The position numbers and the translations under genes are program-made. Of a stretch of DNA of 64,000 nt, positions 32,868-45,020 are shown one piece after another. The notes beneath the pieces were generated by a model. That model saw nothing but the letters and a program-made list of their open reading frames with translations, was not told where the DNA came from and ran no database searches. This DNA is from Metaphire vulgaris (Eukaryota; Annelida; Clitellata; Crassiclitellata; Megascolecidae), in contig CM030865.1 in assembly GCA_018105865.1 (NCBI GenBank), positions 8,179,198-8,243,197 of the forward strand, given 5' to 3'. Numbering within the stretch: the stretch's first letter is position 1; every line of letters starts with the position of its first letter.

Positions 32868-33987
32868 GTTAGTAAATGGTTCCAAGACTATATATTTCCT
32901 TGAATTTATTAGCATGTTATGTATTGTAAGATTTGTATGACATTACTTTTATTTTTATTCAGAGGTTATATAGGATTTGGAGTTGTTTGATAAGAAAATG
33001 ACTGATGTTTGTTATGAGCTTTAAGATGAGTAAAAGGTGAAGAGTGAAGAATGGTTCAGGCTCACTGAATTCTAGATGCTGAGTAAGAGTACAAATATTT
33101 GAGCAGAACAGGTGATGTGTAGTGAGAAAAGGCATGTAAAAATTTAGTAATATTAGGTGCCTGACCTTTAAGTGCTGCAGAAGTTCTCAATGATTATTTG
33201 TTTGAAATCATTGTGGTCATAAATTTGAAGTCAATGGAAGGTTGTCAGCATAAAGTCTGTGATTTTGAAGTAGCAATGAATGTTTGCCACAAGATGAGCC
33301 ATGACATTTAGAACAGATTGTAAAGTAGAAAGTCAGCAGACCAAGTAAAGTGCATTGCAATAGTTTAGTCTACTAGCAACAAAAACTTGGCACAAGTTTT
33401 AAAATCTGAGATTTTGGAGTAGCAAGGAATGTTGAAACTGGGAATTAGATTGTCCACTAAATGAACTGTATTACTAATAACTAAAATTGACTGATTTTTG
33501 ATTTTACATTTTCTGTACAAACAGATTCTTAAAGAAACTGAAAATATTTTTGTGCCAGTACTCAGTGACGTAGCGTGGTCTCGTGCCACCCATGGCTCCT
33601 GGAAAAAATGCCGCCCCAACCTGCTCCTATTATAATATTATAACTGACAAAAACAAAAAAGGTCGTCGCGGCCGAATTTGCCGCCCCTTCTCAATTTTGC
33701 CACCCCTTCACTAAAACTCTTCGACAACCTGACAAGCACAAAAAAGGTCGTCGCCGCTCAATTTGCCGAAAAAGGTAATCGGCGCTCAATTTTCCGCCCC
33801 TTTAAAATTTTGCCGCCCCTACGCTAAAACTCTCCGACAACCTGACAAGCAAAAAAGGTCATTGCCGCTCAATTTGCCGCCCCCTTCATGTGTGCCGCCC
33901 ATGGCTTGAGCCATAGTAGCCATTGGCACGCTATGCTACTGCCAGTACTGATGGTTCTTATCTTTTGGTTTGCTTGTTTCTGTATAG
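32868..33987. other. NDUFA12 intron 2
   Basis: It contains the hAT-like MITE at 33563-33941, close to the acceptor of exon 3. The remainder is A+T-rich with no gene. Confidence 0.6.
33563..33941. mobile_element. hAT-like MITE in NDUFA12 intron 2
   Basis: The ends are CAGTGACGTAGCGTGG and GGCACGCTATGCTACTG, with a perfect 8-bp duplication CCAGTACT (33555-33562 and 33942-33949). Inside, the word AATTTGCCGCCCC and the GACAAGC-A-GGTCG word each occur about three times, giving an internal tandem structure of about 90-100 bp. A relative is at 56412-56720. Confidence 0.9.
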
Positions 33988-34063
33988 GTCGTAGCCGTTG
34001 GGTATACTACTCAGATGAGAAGTATGGATGGGATTATGATGGTAGCCAAATTCCAGCTGAATG
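33988..34063 (+). CDS. NDUFA12: NDUFA12, exon 3
   Basis: The exon encodes (G)RSRWVYYSDEKYGWDYDGS followed by QIPAEW. The RWVxY and D-x-DGSxxPxEW blocks are conserved in the family. The acceptor TTTCTGTATAG and donor GTAGTG flank it. Phase 1 in and phase 2 out (76 nt). Confidence 0.92.
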
Positions 34064-34867
34064 GTAGTGTTTTTTTTTAAATTGAATTATTCAATGCCAT
34101 TAGCAATGGTTGAACTTCTTGCATACATTTCCAATGTTTTCATCTTATGGTTCATACAGTTTTATTACTAGAATCCTAACATTGATGGGACTTTGATGAA
34201 GTTTAAAGGCAGCAAATACGTTGGCCAACAGGCATACATTTTTTGCTGTTAGATAGGGTTTAATGTGATTATGCAGTCATATATTTAACTAAATTTTTAA
34301 TGCGCTGCATTTTCAGCCATTTTTTGACATATGCAATTTCTGTATAAATATGTGGCAATTTTTGTATAAATATGTGGCAATTTTATCCGCATTTCTCGCT
34401 ATTTTCATCACATATATATCACATTTTGCTATTTTCCTAATACAGGCAAAGATTTACAGGGGATTAGCATCTGTTTGGATGGTCTGGATGACCTATTTTT
34501 TTATCTGGATGACCTTTCTTGCTTGTTAGTTTTTTTTAAACACAGCAATTTCCGTAAATATGCGTGGTGAAATAGGTGCATAAATTGGAAATTTAGGTGC
34601 ATAAATTGAAGATTTCAGCATTTGCTCTGCATATTTAGGACCTCTGAGTACTGCATATTTCCAGAAAAAGCACCCCATTAAATGCACAGTCCTAGTTACA
34701 GTACTACCGAGGATTGATAATTAATTATTGGACCCATTGTGGATTTTACATCTAGGTTGGCAGACCTACTATGCTGGCCCTAAAGCATAGTTTTCCATCC
34801 TGAGCATAATGCTTCTCTAATCCATGCTTCTTCATACCTTTACTCATTCATTTCTTGATATGTTTGT

Positions 34868-35260
34868 TCGTCATCATCCAGCTGCATTGGTACTGTACCC
34901 GTATGTGTTGATATCTTGATTGACAATTTGTCTCCACCTCACTCAATCATGTGTTGCTCTGATTAGGGTCCGGAATCAGAATTCTGTGTGCAACTGTGCA
35001 CGTCCATATTCTGCAATGTCATCTAGCCACTTTCTGCTTGGTCTGCCTCTGTGGTTCCTTCTGTCCATTAGTACCCAGCATGATCTTTTAACCAGTCAGC
35101 TGTTGTCCATCCTGCATACATGTCCAAAAAATTATTTCCCCATTAAAGTGTTTGCATGATGTATGTTTTGGCTTCATTTTTTCGTATATCATTGCATTCT
35201 TTATTTGCTGTTGCCAGTTGATATTCAATATTTTCTGTGGCATTCATTCCAAAGACTAAT
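34868..35260 (-). mobile_element. RTE-like LINE 3' fragment
   Basis: It matches the 3' portion of the 51.5-kb element on the minus strand: the plus-strand strings TCATCATCCAGCTGCATTGG and ATTGACAATTTGTCTCCACC parallel TCATCATCCAGCTCTGTTGG and ATTACAATTTGCCTCCATCT there. Only the tail is preserved. Confidence 0.7.
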
Positions 35261-35275
35261 GGTGTTCTTGGTCTC

Positions 35276-35712
35276 TGGGACCGCCTATAAATGACGTCAC
35301 ACACTTAGAGGGAGGGGTTCAAACATTTGTGACGATGTGTGATGATGGGGAGAGGAGGTTTCCAGAAATGTGATGTCACATAATACTAAATATTGTTATT
35401 AGTACCAAAATGCTATGTTACTACAAAGTTGAACATATTTTACACTTATAATTCATTTTTTAAAAAAGAATTTGAAAGTTTCTGAATTTTGCTTCAACTA
35501 TAATATTTATAATGAGTATTTTCAAACGAATTCATTGCAATACCCGCTTCATTCAAGAAATAAGTGAATTGAAACGTTAATTTTGACATTAAAAGATGGG
35601 AAGGTTAACACGTTGTGATGTAATTTTTTAGGGCTCTGACTTTTTGTGATGACTTGTGACGGGGGTGGGTCAAAAAACTGCCAAAATCGTGTGGCGTCAT
35701 TTATGGAAGGTC
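35276..35712. mobile_element. GGGGCC-type MITE, copy 3
   Basis: GGGACCGCCTATAAATGACG starts it and GTCATTTATGGAAGGTCT ends it. The interior GTTCAAACATTTGTGACGAT and GATGTCACATAAT match copy 1. Confidence 0.75.
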
Positions 35713-36164
35713 TAGGTTTCTGCCGCTATTCTCATGACCCTGCTTTTCAAAAGTACATTAAAGCCTGCTATTTTTCCTGTTGCTTTGGTGATTCAGTGTT
35801 TTATTTCCAGGCTGTTATTCTATGTCAGCAGACTTCAAAGGTATTTGAATTTTGTTACATGTTCGATTTTGTCTCCTGTGACTCGCACTTTTTTCCACTC
35901 CTGTTTCCCAAATACAATGACTTTGTTTTCGCTGTGTTTGTTCGTCGTTGTCGTATGTTTGTTCACATAGTCTTAAATGGAAGCAAATGATTTGGAAAGA
36001 CCCTATATTTACTGAATATGGGTTGTTTTGGTCACATCCACTTCTGTTGAGTTGTTTTGATTGTGTAATGTAACTATTTATATATATATTGACATCATAC
36101 AATACTCAGAGACAGTTTACTTGGTGCTGCATTTGAGAAGAGGCATGTATTGAGAGATGAAAAA

Positions 36165-36490
36165 CAGACTTAAATTATTCATTCAATCAATCAGTACCAC
36201 GTCGCTCCCTTCTCCGTTCCGGCGCCAGCAATCATCTCGTCGTCCCCCCTCCGCTCAAGACAGCGGCACTGGGGGACCGGTCCTTTCGTCGTGGAAATCC
36301 GGTGTCGTGGAACCTGCTCCCGATGGCTGTGACAACCGAGACCTCTCCGGATCGGTTCCTACAACATCTCAAGACGCATTTGTTTAATGTTTCGTTCCCT
36401 GTACAGCGCCTTTGACTTTAGTCACCTAGCTATGTTACTGCGCTTAAGAAATTGTCAAGATTAATAATAATAATCTGTTACCATATTATC
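36165..36490 (+). mobile_element. LINE 3' end with (TAA)n tail
   Basis: A frame reads ALGDRSFRRGNPVSWNLLPM, then TTETSPDRFLQHLKTHLFN. This is the common C-terminus of L2/CR1-like proteins (GDRSF-x-x-x-x-P-x-x-WN-x-LP). ACAGCGCCTTTGACTTTAG and (TAA)n follow as 3' UTR and tail. Confidence 0.75.
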
Positions 36491-36859
36491 TCAAGTATAA
36501 TACTTGCAATTTTTCTGAAATAAATTGGTGCATATACCCTATTATACAGACTAAAGATGTTCTAACTCTGTAAACCAGTGCAGTCATTCTGCTTTCAGAG
36601 CTCAAATTAGAGTGGTATTCAAGTGTTTTTAATAGGAATTTTAGTTTAACTGTCTAGTTTCTATAATTCAAAAGTTGAGAGGCATAGAAATAATTAATAG
36701 AAGTTTACATCTATTGCCTTAAAATGATAAATCTCCAATTGCCGTTTGTTAACACAGGTGGTGTGTCATAATTAGGTCACAGGCCATAGGTGAGTGGACC
36801 TTTATATATTCTTATGGTTAGATATATTTGGTATACACATATACATTGATCATTTGTAG

Positions 36860-37025
36860 GCACCGTTGGTTACATTACATAAGTGATGAGCCTCCAACTA
36901 AAGAAAATACAGTGAATTACCCATGGATGGTTGATCATAAAGAGAACTTAACTGGAACAGACAAAAAATATGTGCCATACAGCACAACTCGACCAAAGAT
37001 TGAAGCCTGGAAACCACCTCAGTGA
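36860..37025 (+). CDS. NDUFA12: NDUFA12, exon 4 (C-terminus)
   Basis: The exon reads HRWLHYISDEPPTKENTVNY, then HKENLTGTDKKYVPYSTTRP and KIEAWKPPQ before TGA at 37023-37025. HRWLH, DEPPT, NxTGT and YxPYSTTRxK are landmark motifs of the family C-terminus. The acceptor CATTTGTAG joins in phase 2. AATAAA at 37058-37063 is the likely polyadenylation signal. Confidence 0.93.
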
Positions 37026-37057
37026 AGATAAACTGAATGTGTAGTCTGAGCTGATAA

Positions 37058-37063
37058 AATAAA
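37058..37063 (+). terminator. Polyadenylation signal of NDUFA12
   Basis: AATAAA lies 33 bases after the stop codon. Confidence 0.7.
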
Positions 37064-38799
37064 TATTTGCTGCGTGCTAGCTGAAAATTCTGTTGTGGAC
37101 TTGTGATGTGGGTTGCAATCAAGATCTGTGAAAAGAATATATTGGTACTATGTTTTGTCTTTTCATATGTCCCGCAATACATATACATACACATATGTAC
37201 AGGAGAACTTTGTATAACGGACTCGGTTGTAATGTGCCACAATGTACGGTCCTGTGAGATGTGCTACCATATAGGATGGTATTGGATATTATTCTATCTT
37301 AGAGACCTGCTAAGTACATTATACTCTGGTTGCTCTTCAATCCACGAATAAATCTTTCGCCTTTTACTAAAGATTTCGATGGAGAGGAACATTACAATGA
37401 GTCTATAGATTATAACGAAGTTCTGCTGTACATGTATAAATTTTAAAGGATGAATATTACAGTATTAGTAAACTGAATGGGCTATATACCTTAGTACCTA
37501 ATAATTAGAACCAGGACACCTTACGTTATAATAATAATAATGTGATTTTAAGTGGTTTAGGAGGCTAAGTAAGCCTGCGTGAAAACCTTTGACTTGTCAC
37601 ACTACATACTATTCAAAATATCTTCATAGAGGCAGTGATTTTATTGTTAACTGTATTTAAAATAAAATAAAAATTAAAGTAATTGAAATTAGAAATTATT
37701 TTAATAACTGAAATAGAAATTATTTTTTAACTTTTATTACAATTTATAAATTTACCATACAGAATCATCATCTTTTCAGCACTGCCAACTTGCCAAGTGC
37801 CAGTCTGCTATCACTGACTACAGCAGTTTAACTTTTACCCACTGACTACGCTACAATTGGGATTCCTGTATGTGCCAGCCGGCCATCCAGGTTGGACCAT
37901 TGGTCCTACCATTGTCCATTGCAACACTTCGTTTCATTACTTTTGTCAGCGCACTACACTTACTCCAGCAGGCAGCAATTCGTAATATCTCTATGTTTAT
38001 TCAATAAACAAAGAGATATTAAGAGCTTTATTGTTTATGAATGTGAGGCTAAACAGGCGGAATACATTCTTTGATGTGCAGTACCTTGATAGTTTGTATG
38101 TCTGCTATCTGCTGGTAGAATAAACCGTATGCACCATTCACTTGGAAATGTGAGCATTCTTTAAGCTCAATGCATTATTTATTGACTAGCTATGTCGTTA
38201 TTTCAAGGACTGCACTGTTTGCGAGATGCAAACTAAAACATCATCGATGAGTATGAACTGAAATTAGTGACATGTTACTGAACTGAATTTGAAACTGAAA
38301 TTGAATTTATTGTTGAACTTTAATTAGAAATTGAACTGAAATTAAAGCGACAAAAATAATTGAAATTGAATTAAGAATTATTTTCATAAGTTAAATATCA
38401 CTGGATAGAGGTATAAAATAAATTAGAGGAGATTCAAATTCAGTTTTGAGCTAATTTGAATTCTGCTCCGAGTCTCAATTTTCTGAACAGATGGGTTTTC
38501 AGATTATCTTGAAAGATAATGAGCCATAGATGACAGTACTCACAGTATTTAGCATCTCATTTAAGTAAGTTGTCTTTTGCCATTGCATGACACTCCAACT
38601 GTATAAAAATTGAGTCAACAATAACAGCAAAAAAGGTCGACGTCCGTCTCGTTTTTTCTGGACATTCCCGTTTTTTTTTACACAACACGGGATGCCGTTT
38701 TTCACTGTCCGTCCCGTTTTTGTCCTGACTACCTCTTTGGAGAACGCAGTGAAATTTAGCTGACTTGCTAGATAAAATAAAACTATACTGTAGTGGTTC
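37064..38799. other. Intergenic, includes a SINE-like hairpin repeat
   Basis: A (TAA)n plus GTGATTTTAAGTGGTTTAGG, GGCTAAGTAAGCCTGCGTG copy lies at 37528-37600. A+T-rich sequence with repeated TGAAATTGAA words occupies 37.66-38.42 kb. No gene is supported. Confidence 0.5.
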
Positions 38800-38975
38800 C
38801 AGAGCCGTAGCGACGGGGGGGGTATATCGGTATATATACCCCCAAAATCAGTCTACCTTAAAGTTTTTTATATGTGGTTATATGTGATTATATGTAGTTT
38901 ATATGGTTTATAGTTAAGGTTTATGCCCCCCAAACATTTATACCCTCCCAAATCAAATTCCTGGCTACGCCCCTG
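38800..38975. mobile_element. Short hAT-like MITE
   Basis: The ends are CAGAGCCGTAGCGACG and CCTGGCTACGCCCCTG, with a perfect 8-bp duplication AGTGGTTC (38792-38799 and 38976-38983). Confidence 0.9.
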
Positions 38976-39132
38976 AGTGGTTCTTGCTCTTGCCGGTACT
39001 TCATTCATTGATGCTATGATATCGCGAAATGTTTATAGAAATTGATGGCATGTTTTCGGATCGACGGAAAATATTGAATGCGGAATCCTCGTAATGGTGG
39101 CTTAGATTTAAGCCTTAGGCACGAGTCTGGAG

Positions 39133-39605
39133 CAGTAGCGTCATTTCACACTTTTCTTGGAGCGAGATAATTTTTTTGCCAAATTTTGGCAAATTTTAGG
39201 CAATTTGTGCAAATTTTAGGCAATTTTTTGCAAATGTTAGGCAATTTTTTTTCAAATGTTAGGCAAATTTTTGCAAATTGTGGGCAATTTCTGGGCCAAT
39301 TTTTGCAATTTTTTATATATCTTGGTAAAATTTGGGCAATTTTTGCGATATTTTGCACATTAATACATTATAAATTATTTTTTCATTTTCTTGGAGGGGC
39401 ACGGCCCTCAGGGCGCGATTTGTAGGGGGTAGGGGATTCCCCCCACTGTCCAACTGCATCCCCCTACTGCTACATCCCCCACCACTACATACTCCCACTG
39501 CTACACTTCCCAAAAACTACATACCACCCAAGCTCGACATATCTCCCCCCACTGCTCCAGGTCACAAATCGCACCCTGCCCCCAGCCCCCCAAATGACGC
39601 CCCTG
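39133..39605. mobile_element. Probable hAT-like MITE with an internal GGCAATTTTTGCAAA array
   Basis: The ends are CAGTAGCGTCATTTCAC and CCAAATGACGCCCCTG. The flanks GTCTGGAG and ATCGGGAG agree at 6 of 8. The left half (39176-39350) is a short-period array of GCAAATTTTAGGCAATTTTT words. The Lys/Asn/Ile and Phe/Gly frames over it are rejected. Confidence 0.65.
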
Positions 39606-39613
39606 ATCGGGAG

Positions 39614-40498
39614 GTTCTCGCTGTCCTCACAAGCAGTCATATTGTGAGCAACTTATCGAAAGTTGCTACGCAGTTGCTAGGGTCCGATTGTAACCAGCGA
39701 GTCAGCGACTGTCCCTTTGGATGGCGTACACTTTTACCAACGCTCCATCTCTGTTTATTTACTAAATCGTTTCGTCATGGAAGCGACTTCGCCAAGAGAC
39801 CATCACACAACTAAAAGTCAGCCTTCGTGAAATGTGAATATATCGACGAAAATCAGAAATTCATAGGTTCATAGTTTCATAGCCAGTTCAAAAGAAGGCA
39901 GCGGTAGCAGTGAAGTTCCTGCTGAAGTGCTGATCAGCGGATTCAGCGCTGGTGTTGTCACTGTTGTGTAGAACGCTGTTGGCGCCGCTGCGGAGGGCGG
40001 TGTCTGTAGCTAATGGCCATTGTCATGGTCAGCGTAGGCCGCAGGGCTGTTGCAGGGCTTTGGCCCGTGCGGCGTGCCGGTGTCGGAGTGTCGTTACCTG
40101 ACAACCGATGTATTAGACTAGTTACTGCTGCACTTGTTAGACCTGTCTTTTAAAGTTATCTATCTGTCTTTGTCGACAAAGTTTAACACGTTAGGATTTT
40201 CTTGCAGCACTTCGAGTGAATAGTTTTTCGTTGTTTTGATTGTTCTCGATTCTGAAGACAAAATTTTTGTTATATAATCGAATAAAAGAAGACCGTTTGA
40301 GGGAGACGCTTATGTGTACAAGGCGCTCGGTAGTTACCCACAGTGACAATATCGTCGTTCGTCGTTGTACAGGGCTTAATCAAGTGACTGCCGAGCGTTC
40401 AATTCACACAGAAAAACACGATTAAAGCTTTATTTGAAGCTTCATTTTATTGGATTTCGCAAATTTTGCTCTTTTGTCAACACAATTTAAGTTAGAAA
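39614..40498. other. Upstream region of the DYRK2-type gene
   Basis: The stretch at 39.9-40.1 kb is more G+C-rich than its surroundings and may hold the promoter and a 5' untranslated exon. TTTAAG just before the start could be a splice acceptor. No specific element is identified. Confidence 0.4.
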
Positions 40499-42223
40499 AT
40501 GTCGAGCCAACCTGTTATGCTGGTCAGTCTGCGTAAACGTCCGAGCGAATTGTCGATGGAGACTATGTGCACTTATTCGGGGTCTACTGTCCAGTTAGGC
40601 CTTCCACCTCTTGAAAATGATCCAAAGGCTTATTCAAAAGATGTACCATGTGTGAAAGTGCAGCAACTTTATCAAGATGTTTCTGTTAAGAACGAGCAAG
40701 AAGAGCTGGTGAAATATCGTAATGAACAAAATTTAGAACGTCAAACGACAGGTTCACGGAGTAGTAGCGGGCTGCCGGCTTTAAGACCCATTTCGGAAAC
40801 AAAGAATGGCTCGGCCAATGCCAAGCGTTTCCACATTCTGACTCCAGAAACAGCAATGAAACAGTTTATGCATAAACTAACAGCATTTGAACATCACGAA
40901 ATATTTAACTACAACAAAATCTATTTTGTTGGTCCCAGTGCGAAAAAGAAGTCGGGCAACTTGGATGATCAGAATAATAATGGTTATGATGATGAAAAAG
41001 GGTCTTATATGCATGTTGCACATGATCACATAGCTTACAGATATGAAGTTCTTAAATTAATAGGCAAGGGAAGTTTTGGACAAGTGGTGAGGGCTTATGA
41101 TCATAAAGAACAGAGTCATGTTGCACTTAAAATGGTGAGAAATGAAGCTAGATTTCATCGTCAAGCTCGAGAAGAAATTCGAATTTTGGAGCATTTAAAG
41201 AAGCAGGACAAAGACAGAAATTCTAATGTTGTTCAAATGTTTGACCAGTTTGTATTCAGAAATCATATCTGCATAACTTTTGAACTACTCAGTATCAATT
41301 TATATGAGCTCACAAAGAGAAATAAGTATCAAGGCTTTAATCTGCAGCTGGTAAGAAAGTTTGCTCATTCTATCATCCTCTGTCTTGAGCTTCTGTTTCG
41401 CAATCGACTGATACACTGCGACCTGAAGCCCGAAAACATTCTGCTCAAACAGGAAGGACGAAGTGGAATCAAAGTAATTGACTTTGGGTCGAGCTGTTAT
41501 GAGCATCAGCGGATCTACACATACATTCAGTCACGTTTCTATCGAGCACCAGAAGTCATCCTTGGTGCTAAATATGGCCTGCCGATTGATATGTGGAGCC
41601 TTGGGTGCATTTTGGCTGAATTACTGACAGGTTATCCTCTCTTTCCTGGAGAGGATGAATCAGATCAGTTTGCTTGCATAGTTGAGTTGCTTGGAATGCC
41701 CCCTCATCAACTTTTGGAAAACTGCAAGAGAGCAAGGAGCTTCATATCGTCAAAGGGAATGCCTAGGTATTGCACTATGACAACAGTCTATCCAGACGGT
41801 GAGGTCAGACTTGAAGGCGGAAAATCAAAGAGAGGTAAAACTCGGGGTCCTCCAGGCTCTAGAGATTTTGCAAGTGCTCTAAAACGATGCAGTGATCCTC
41901 TATTCATTGACTTTGTGAAGAGTTGTTTGGAATGGAATCCTGTGGACCGCCTTTCTCCTTTGCAAGCTTTGCACCATCCGTGGCTAAAACGAAAGCAGGC
42001 AAAAACAGATGAAAGCAGAAAAGGAATAGGCATACGAACAAGTGCAACTCATGTTCAGCTTGCAGCAAAGGATGGAAACACATCTTTGGGCAAACATTTA
42101 CGACGAGTTGTGACTGCTGGTGTTGGTTCAAATGTTCAAATTATGCCTCAAATGAATAAAGTCAAACTGTCAGATAATGAAGAATTACTGCAGCATAAAT
42201 CTTTAAATAAGATGCGAATTTAA
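40499..42223 (+). CDS. DYRK2: DYRK2-type dual-specificity tyrosine-phosphorylation-regulated kinase
   Basis: 574 residues in one exon. An in-frame TAG six bases upstream fixes the ATG. Class II DYRKs phosphorylate Ser/Thr substrates after autophosphorylating one activation-loop tyrosine during folding. Visible: an N-terminal region with [20 protein letters not shown] (about residues 125-145), the DYRK-homology box ending [10 protein letters not shown] (about 175-185), a Gly loop GKGSFG (189-194), ATP-binding Lys 211 in VALKMV, catalytic HCDLKPEN with Asp 308, DFGSS with Asp 328, and YTY at 340-342 (Tyr 342 is the expected autophosphorylation site). SRFYRAPE and HPWLKRK (about 492) close the domain. 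The N-terminal box and the kinase sequence favour DYRK2 over DYRK1. No disabling lesion is seen. Vertebrate DYRK2 also has most coding sequence in one exon, so this need not be a retrogene. Confidence 0.93.
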   Translation: MSSQPVMLVSLRKRPSELSMETMCTYSGSTVQLGLPPLENDPKAYSKDVPCVKVQQLYQDVSVKNEQEELVKYRNEQNLERQTTGSRSSSGLPALRPISETKNGSANAKRFHILTPETAMKQFMHKLTAFEHHEIFNYNKIYFVGPSAKKKSGNLDDQNNNGYDDEKGSYMHVAHDHIAYRYEVLKLIGKGSFGQVVRAYDHKEQSHVALKMVRNEARFHRQAREEIRILEHLKKQDKDRNSNVVQMFDQFVFRNHICITFELLSINLYELTKRNKYQGFNLQLVRKFAHSIILCLELLFRNRLIHCDLKPENILLKQEGRSGIKVIDFGSSCYEHQRIYTYIQSRFYRAPEVILGAKYGLPIDMWSLGCILAELLTGYPLFPGEDESDQFACIVELLGMPPHQLLENCKRARSFISSKGMPRYCTMTTVYPDGEVRLEGGKSKRGKTRGPPGSRDFASALKRCSDPLFIDFVKSCLEWNPVDRLSPLQALHHPWLKRKQAKTDESRKGIGIRTSATHVQLAAKDGNTSLGKHLRRVVTAGVGSNVQIMPQMNKVKLSDNEELLQHKSLNKMRI

Positions 42224-42569
42224 AGCTTTTTGGTGATATAGGTGTGATGTGTGATATACAGTATCTTGTAATTGGCCATTATTTTTATGTGTCCTGTTGA
42301 GTGTGTTGATTATGGTTCATTCGTTTGCATGTGTTTTTGTGGTTACTTTAACATTATGTAGGCAATAGTCGTTTAATGAAGAGTCTCTACAGAATATTTA
42401 TAAATACTTTCTTTAATTTCTTATATGTTATTGTAAAGAATGTGCTGTCATGTTCTAAACTGATATTTGTTTTTAAATTATTTTTGATTTAGGTGTATTG
42501 CTGAACTTAATCTTGAAATTTCTTCAGAGCTGTTGTTGAATGATATGATTTGCTGATACCAAATGAAAC
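42224..42569 (+). other. 3' untranslated region of the DYRK2-type gene (probable)
   Basis: A+T-rich sequence after the stop codon with many TTTT and ATTTA words. No clear AATAAA is seen before the piggyBac-like element at 42570. Confidence 0.5.
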
Positions 42570-42808
42570 TTAACCTTTGCACTGCTATGGTGGGAGTTTG
42601 CCACCCCTTTAGTTTTTCCCAAATTTTTCTGAGGTCAATTGACCTTTAGGGGGTCCATTTGCACACATTTTGACATATTTTGCAACAATCTTTTTGCTAC
42701 AGCAGTTGCTGAGATACAAACATTTTACCAAAGGTACCCAAGGGTTGATACAGCCCCATGCATTTTCTCTTATTGAGTGTTTACCTTAATTCTAATAAGT
42801 CTTATAAG

Positions 42809-42859
<51 letters not shown>

Positions 42860-43158
42860 TATACATATATAGTAACTGAATGATCTTGGCATTAAAGGGG
42901 CCCAAAATGCGAAAACTAGAAAATCATTACATTTTTATAGAGTGGTTATGTTTACTGGTTTATAACTTGCACCAGGTGAAAAAATTAACAAAATGGAATA
43001 CCAGTTTTGTAAAGCTAGCTTTTAATGCAGAATCCAACAGTTTATATAGCATTAGCAATTTTCAGAGGCTGGGCCAAGATAGACAGGGGATAGTATTCAT
43101 AGTAACCATCCCATTAGCAGAAGATGTTATGAAAAAAGCCTAGCAGTTGGAGGGTTAA
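42570..43158. mobile_element. piggyBac-like non-autonomous element
   Basis: TTAA (42570-42573) is followed by CCTTTGCACTGCTATGG. At the other end CCTAGCAGTTGGAGGG precedes TTAA (43155-43158). TTAA target sites and short CCxTxxxCACTGCTA-type inverted ends are piggyBac traits. A (TA)n run lies at 42815-42856. No transposase. Confidence 0.7.
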
Positions 43159-44035
43159 CCAATGCTCTGTTTTGTGTGCAATAAGTGCACAGTTGAGTTA
43201 CTGCTAAGTTCTAACAGATTTATTAGAACATTATTGAGTTATGTGATAAGCATGGCTTCATGCACATGCATGTGCATATCTTACATGAACTTCTTGTACC
43301 ATTTGTGTGTGCCTTCAACCCAGGGCAGCATCAATATTTGCATATCTTTTGATCTGTATCATGTTACCCATACTTGTTTTGAAATTACATGAACTGGCAC
43401 AATGACATAATTATGGAGACATGGTTTGCTGCCTTGATTGTAAAAACAAATTGAAGATGTTAATCCTGCGGTTCTGCTACAGGCTTTGAGCCCGTGAACA
43501 AATTTCTTTACAAATTGGCATTTCATTCATGCAGACCAAAAGAACTCATTTTGAAATGCACCTGGACAAGTGACACCTGATTTTGTTAACTCATAGGCTA
43601 GTTGTACAAATAAGGAAAACTATTTCAATCAGTTTAAACTATTTTTTGCTGAAAAGTGTCCATTTAAATTGATCAGGATTTTATACATTTTGTGCACATT
43701 TTAATTCTGTTAAAGACTGAAAGTTTTGGATTTGTGTTTTAACACCAATGATCACTGGCATTTCCAGCTTTTTAAGCCAGCAGTTTCAGAGGAATGGTGA
43801 AATTTTTGCATTTGCAGATAAAATATGTCAGAACTATAGGACTGGCACTGTTTAAAATTTTCTTGTTCGATTAATTGGAAAATTTTTTAATCACTTAATT
43901 TATTAATTTTAATTATTATTTCAAAAAGTCAAAAGTCAAAGCCCTTTCCTAGCCTCACGGGCTCATTGGGCGGCACTGATCTCGGTTGCTATAGCCTGCT
44001 GTTATAGCCCAACCTACCACAGATACGGGGCTAGT
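43159..44035. other. Intergenic, no gene seen
   Basis: A+T-rich sequence. Open frames lack recognisable domains. Confidence 0.4.
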
Positions 44036-44038
44036 GCA

Positions 44039-44345
44039 CAGTGGCGGATCCACATAATGGACCTGGGGAGACCCGTGCCCCTTATTGAATTCCGCCCCCT
44101 GTTGGGACAATATAATTACTACTACATACATGCTCTGGAATTCATTACCAATATCATTTCGTACAACTAACATTTTACCATCTTTCAGACCCGGTCTTAA
44201 AACATGCCGTTTGACTTGGCTTATCTCTCTTAGATTGCTCTCCCGCTGTTCTGACTGATCTTTCCGGATTGACCTGGCTCTAATTCTATTTGGATTTGGT
44301 GCGCCTTATGATAGTGGCGCCATATTGATTGATTGATTGATATAA
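44039..44345 (+). mobile_element. hAT MITE fragment followed by a LINE 3' end
   Basis: 44039-44110 (CAGTGGCGGATCCAC, CCGTGCCCCTTATTGA) resembles the CAGTGGCGG family. From about 44135 comes GGAATTCATTACCAATATCA, then CGGTCTTAAAACATGCCGTT, GATTGACCTGGCTCTAATTC and a (TTGA)n-type tail. This matches the LINE copy at 60.85-61.08 kb, with a deletion in the UTR. Confidence 0.7.
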
Positions 44346-44551
44346 CTAACTTGACCAAGCGAAATAATAAGTGGCGACCTTTTTTGCTTGTCAGGATTGC
44401 TTGTCGGGATATTTTTTCCGAAGGTAAGGGAATAGTCGATCGTAACCCCACCCCTCGGAAAATCCTGGCTTCGCTACTGCCACTTTGTGATTAATCCAAT
44501 GCATGATATTATCATGAAAAATCCCGGCCTTGTCCGTTTGAATCGACCACA

Positions 44552-45020
44552 GGGACGTCATTTAGGGAGCAGGGGGCAACGGCCCCCTAATTTTTAGGGG
44601 GAAAATTTCGCGAATTTTTGCGTATTTTAAGGTTTTAAATGCAAATTGACTAATTTGTCTTGTGCTACGTACCCTAAAGAGGCCCAGAGGGTAGCGAGGG
44701 CCCGAGGGTATCCGGCGCCCGGGGGCAAAGTGTACTGTTGGCGCCCCCAACACTGCTGACGAGCAAAAAAGAAAAAAGGTCGCATTCTCGGCGCTCGGCG
44801 CCCCTCAAGTCTTACTGGCGCCCCTCTTCATAGTAGTTTCTTCTTTATTATGCATTTCACTTACCCAATTAAATACCCAATTTTGGCGCCCCCACCTCGG
44901 CGCCCGGGGGGCACATGCCCCTCTGCCCCCTCGCTACGCCTCTGAGGTCATCAACTTCAACGCAAACTTGTCAGGTCGAAAGTGTCTTGCCTCCCTCTGG
45001 AAACTGGAAAACAGTGAAAT
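44552..45020. mobile_element. Nested inverted-ended elements around 44.8 kb
   Basis: The outer ends are CAGGGACGTCATTTAGGG and GAAATGACGTCCCTG. The inner part is filled with GGCGCCC-rich sequence ending CTCGCTACGCCTCTGAGG, another MITE-type end. It contains a GACGAGCAAAAAAG word. Target duplications are not convincing. Confidence 0.6.

Larger units (their letters stand above)
34064..36859. other. NDUFA12 intron 3
   Basis: The longest intron of the gene. It holds an RTE-like 3' fragment (34868-35260, minus), a GGGGCC MITE (35276-35712) and a LINE tail (36165-36490, plus). Repeated TATGTGGCAATTTT-like words occur at 34.32-34.40 kb. Confidence 0.6.

Noticed and set aside
39146..39513. Asn/Lys/Ile-rich and Phe/Gly-rich frames on both strands
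   Set aside because: Short-period AATTTTTGGCAA-type array within a MITE.
41300..42131. Minus-strand frames opposite the kinase
   Set aside because: Shadows of the conserved plus-strand coding sequence.
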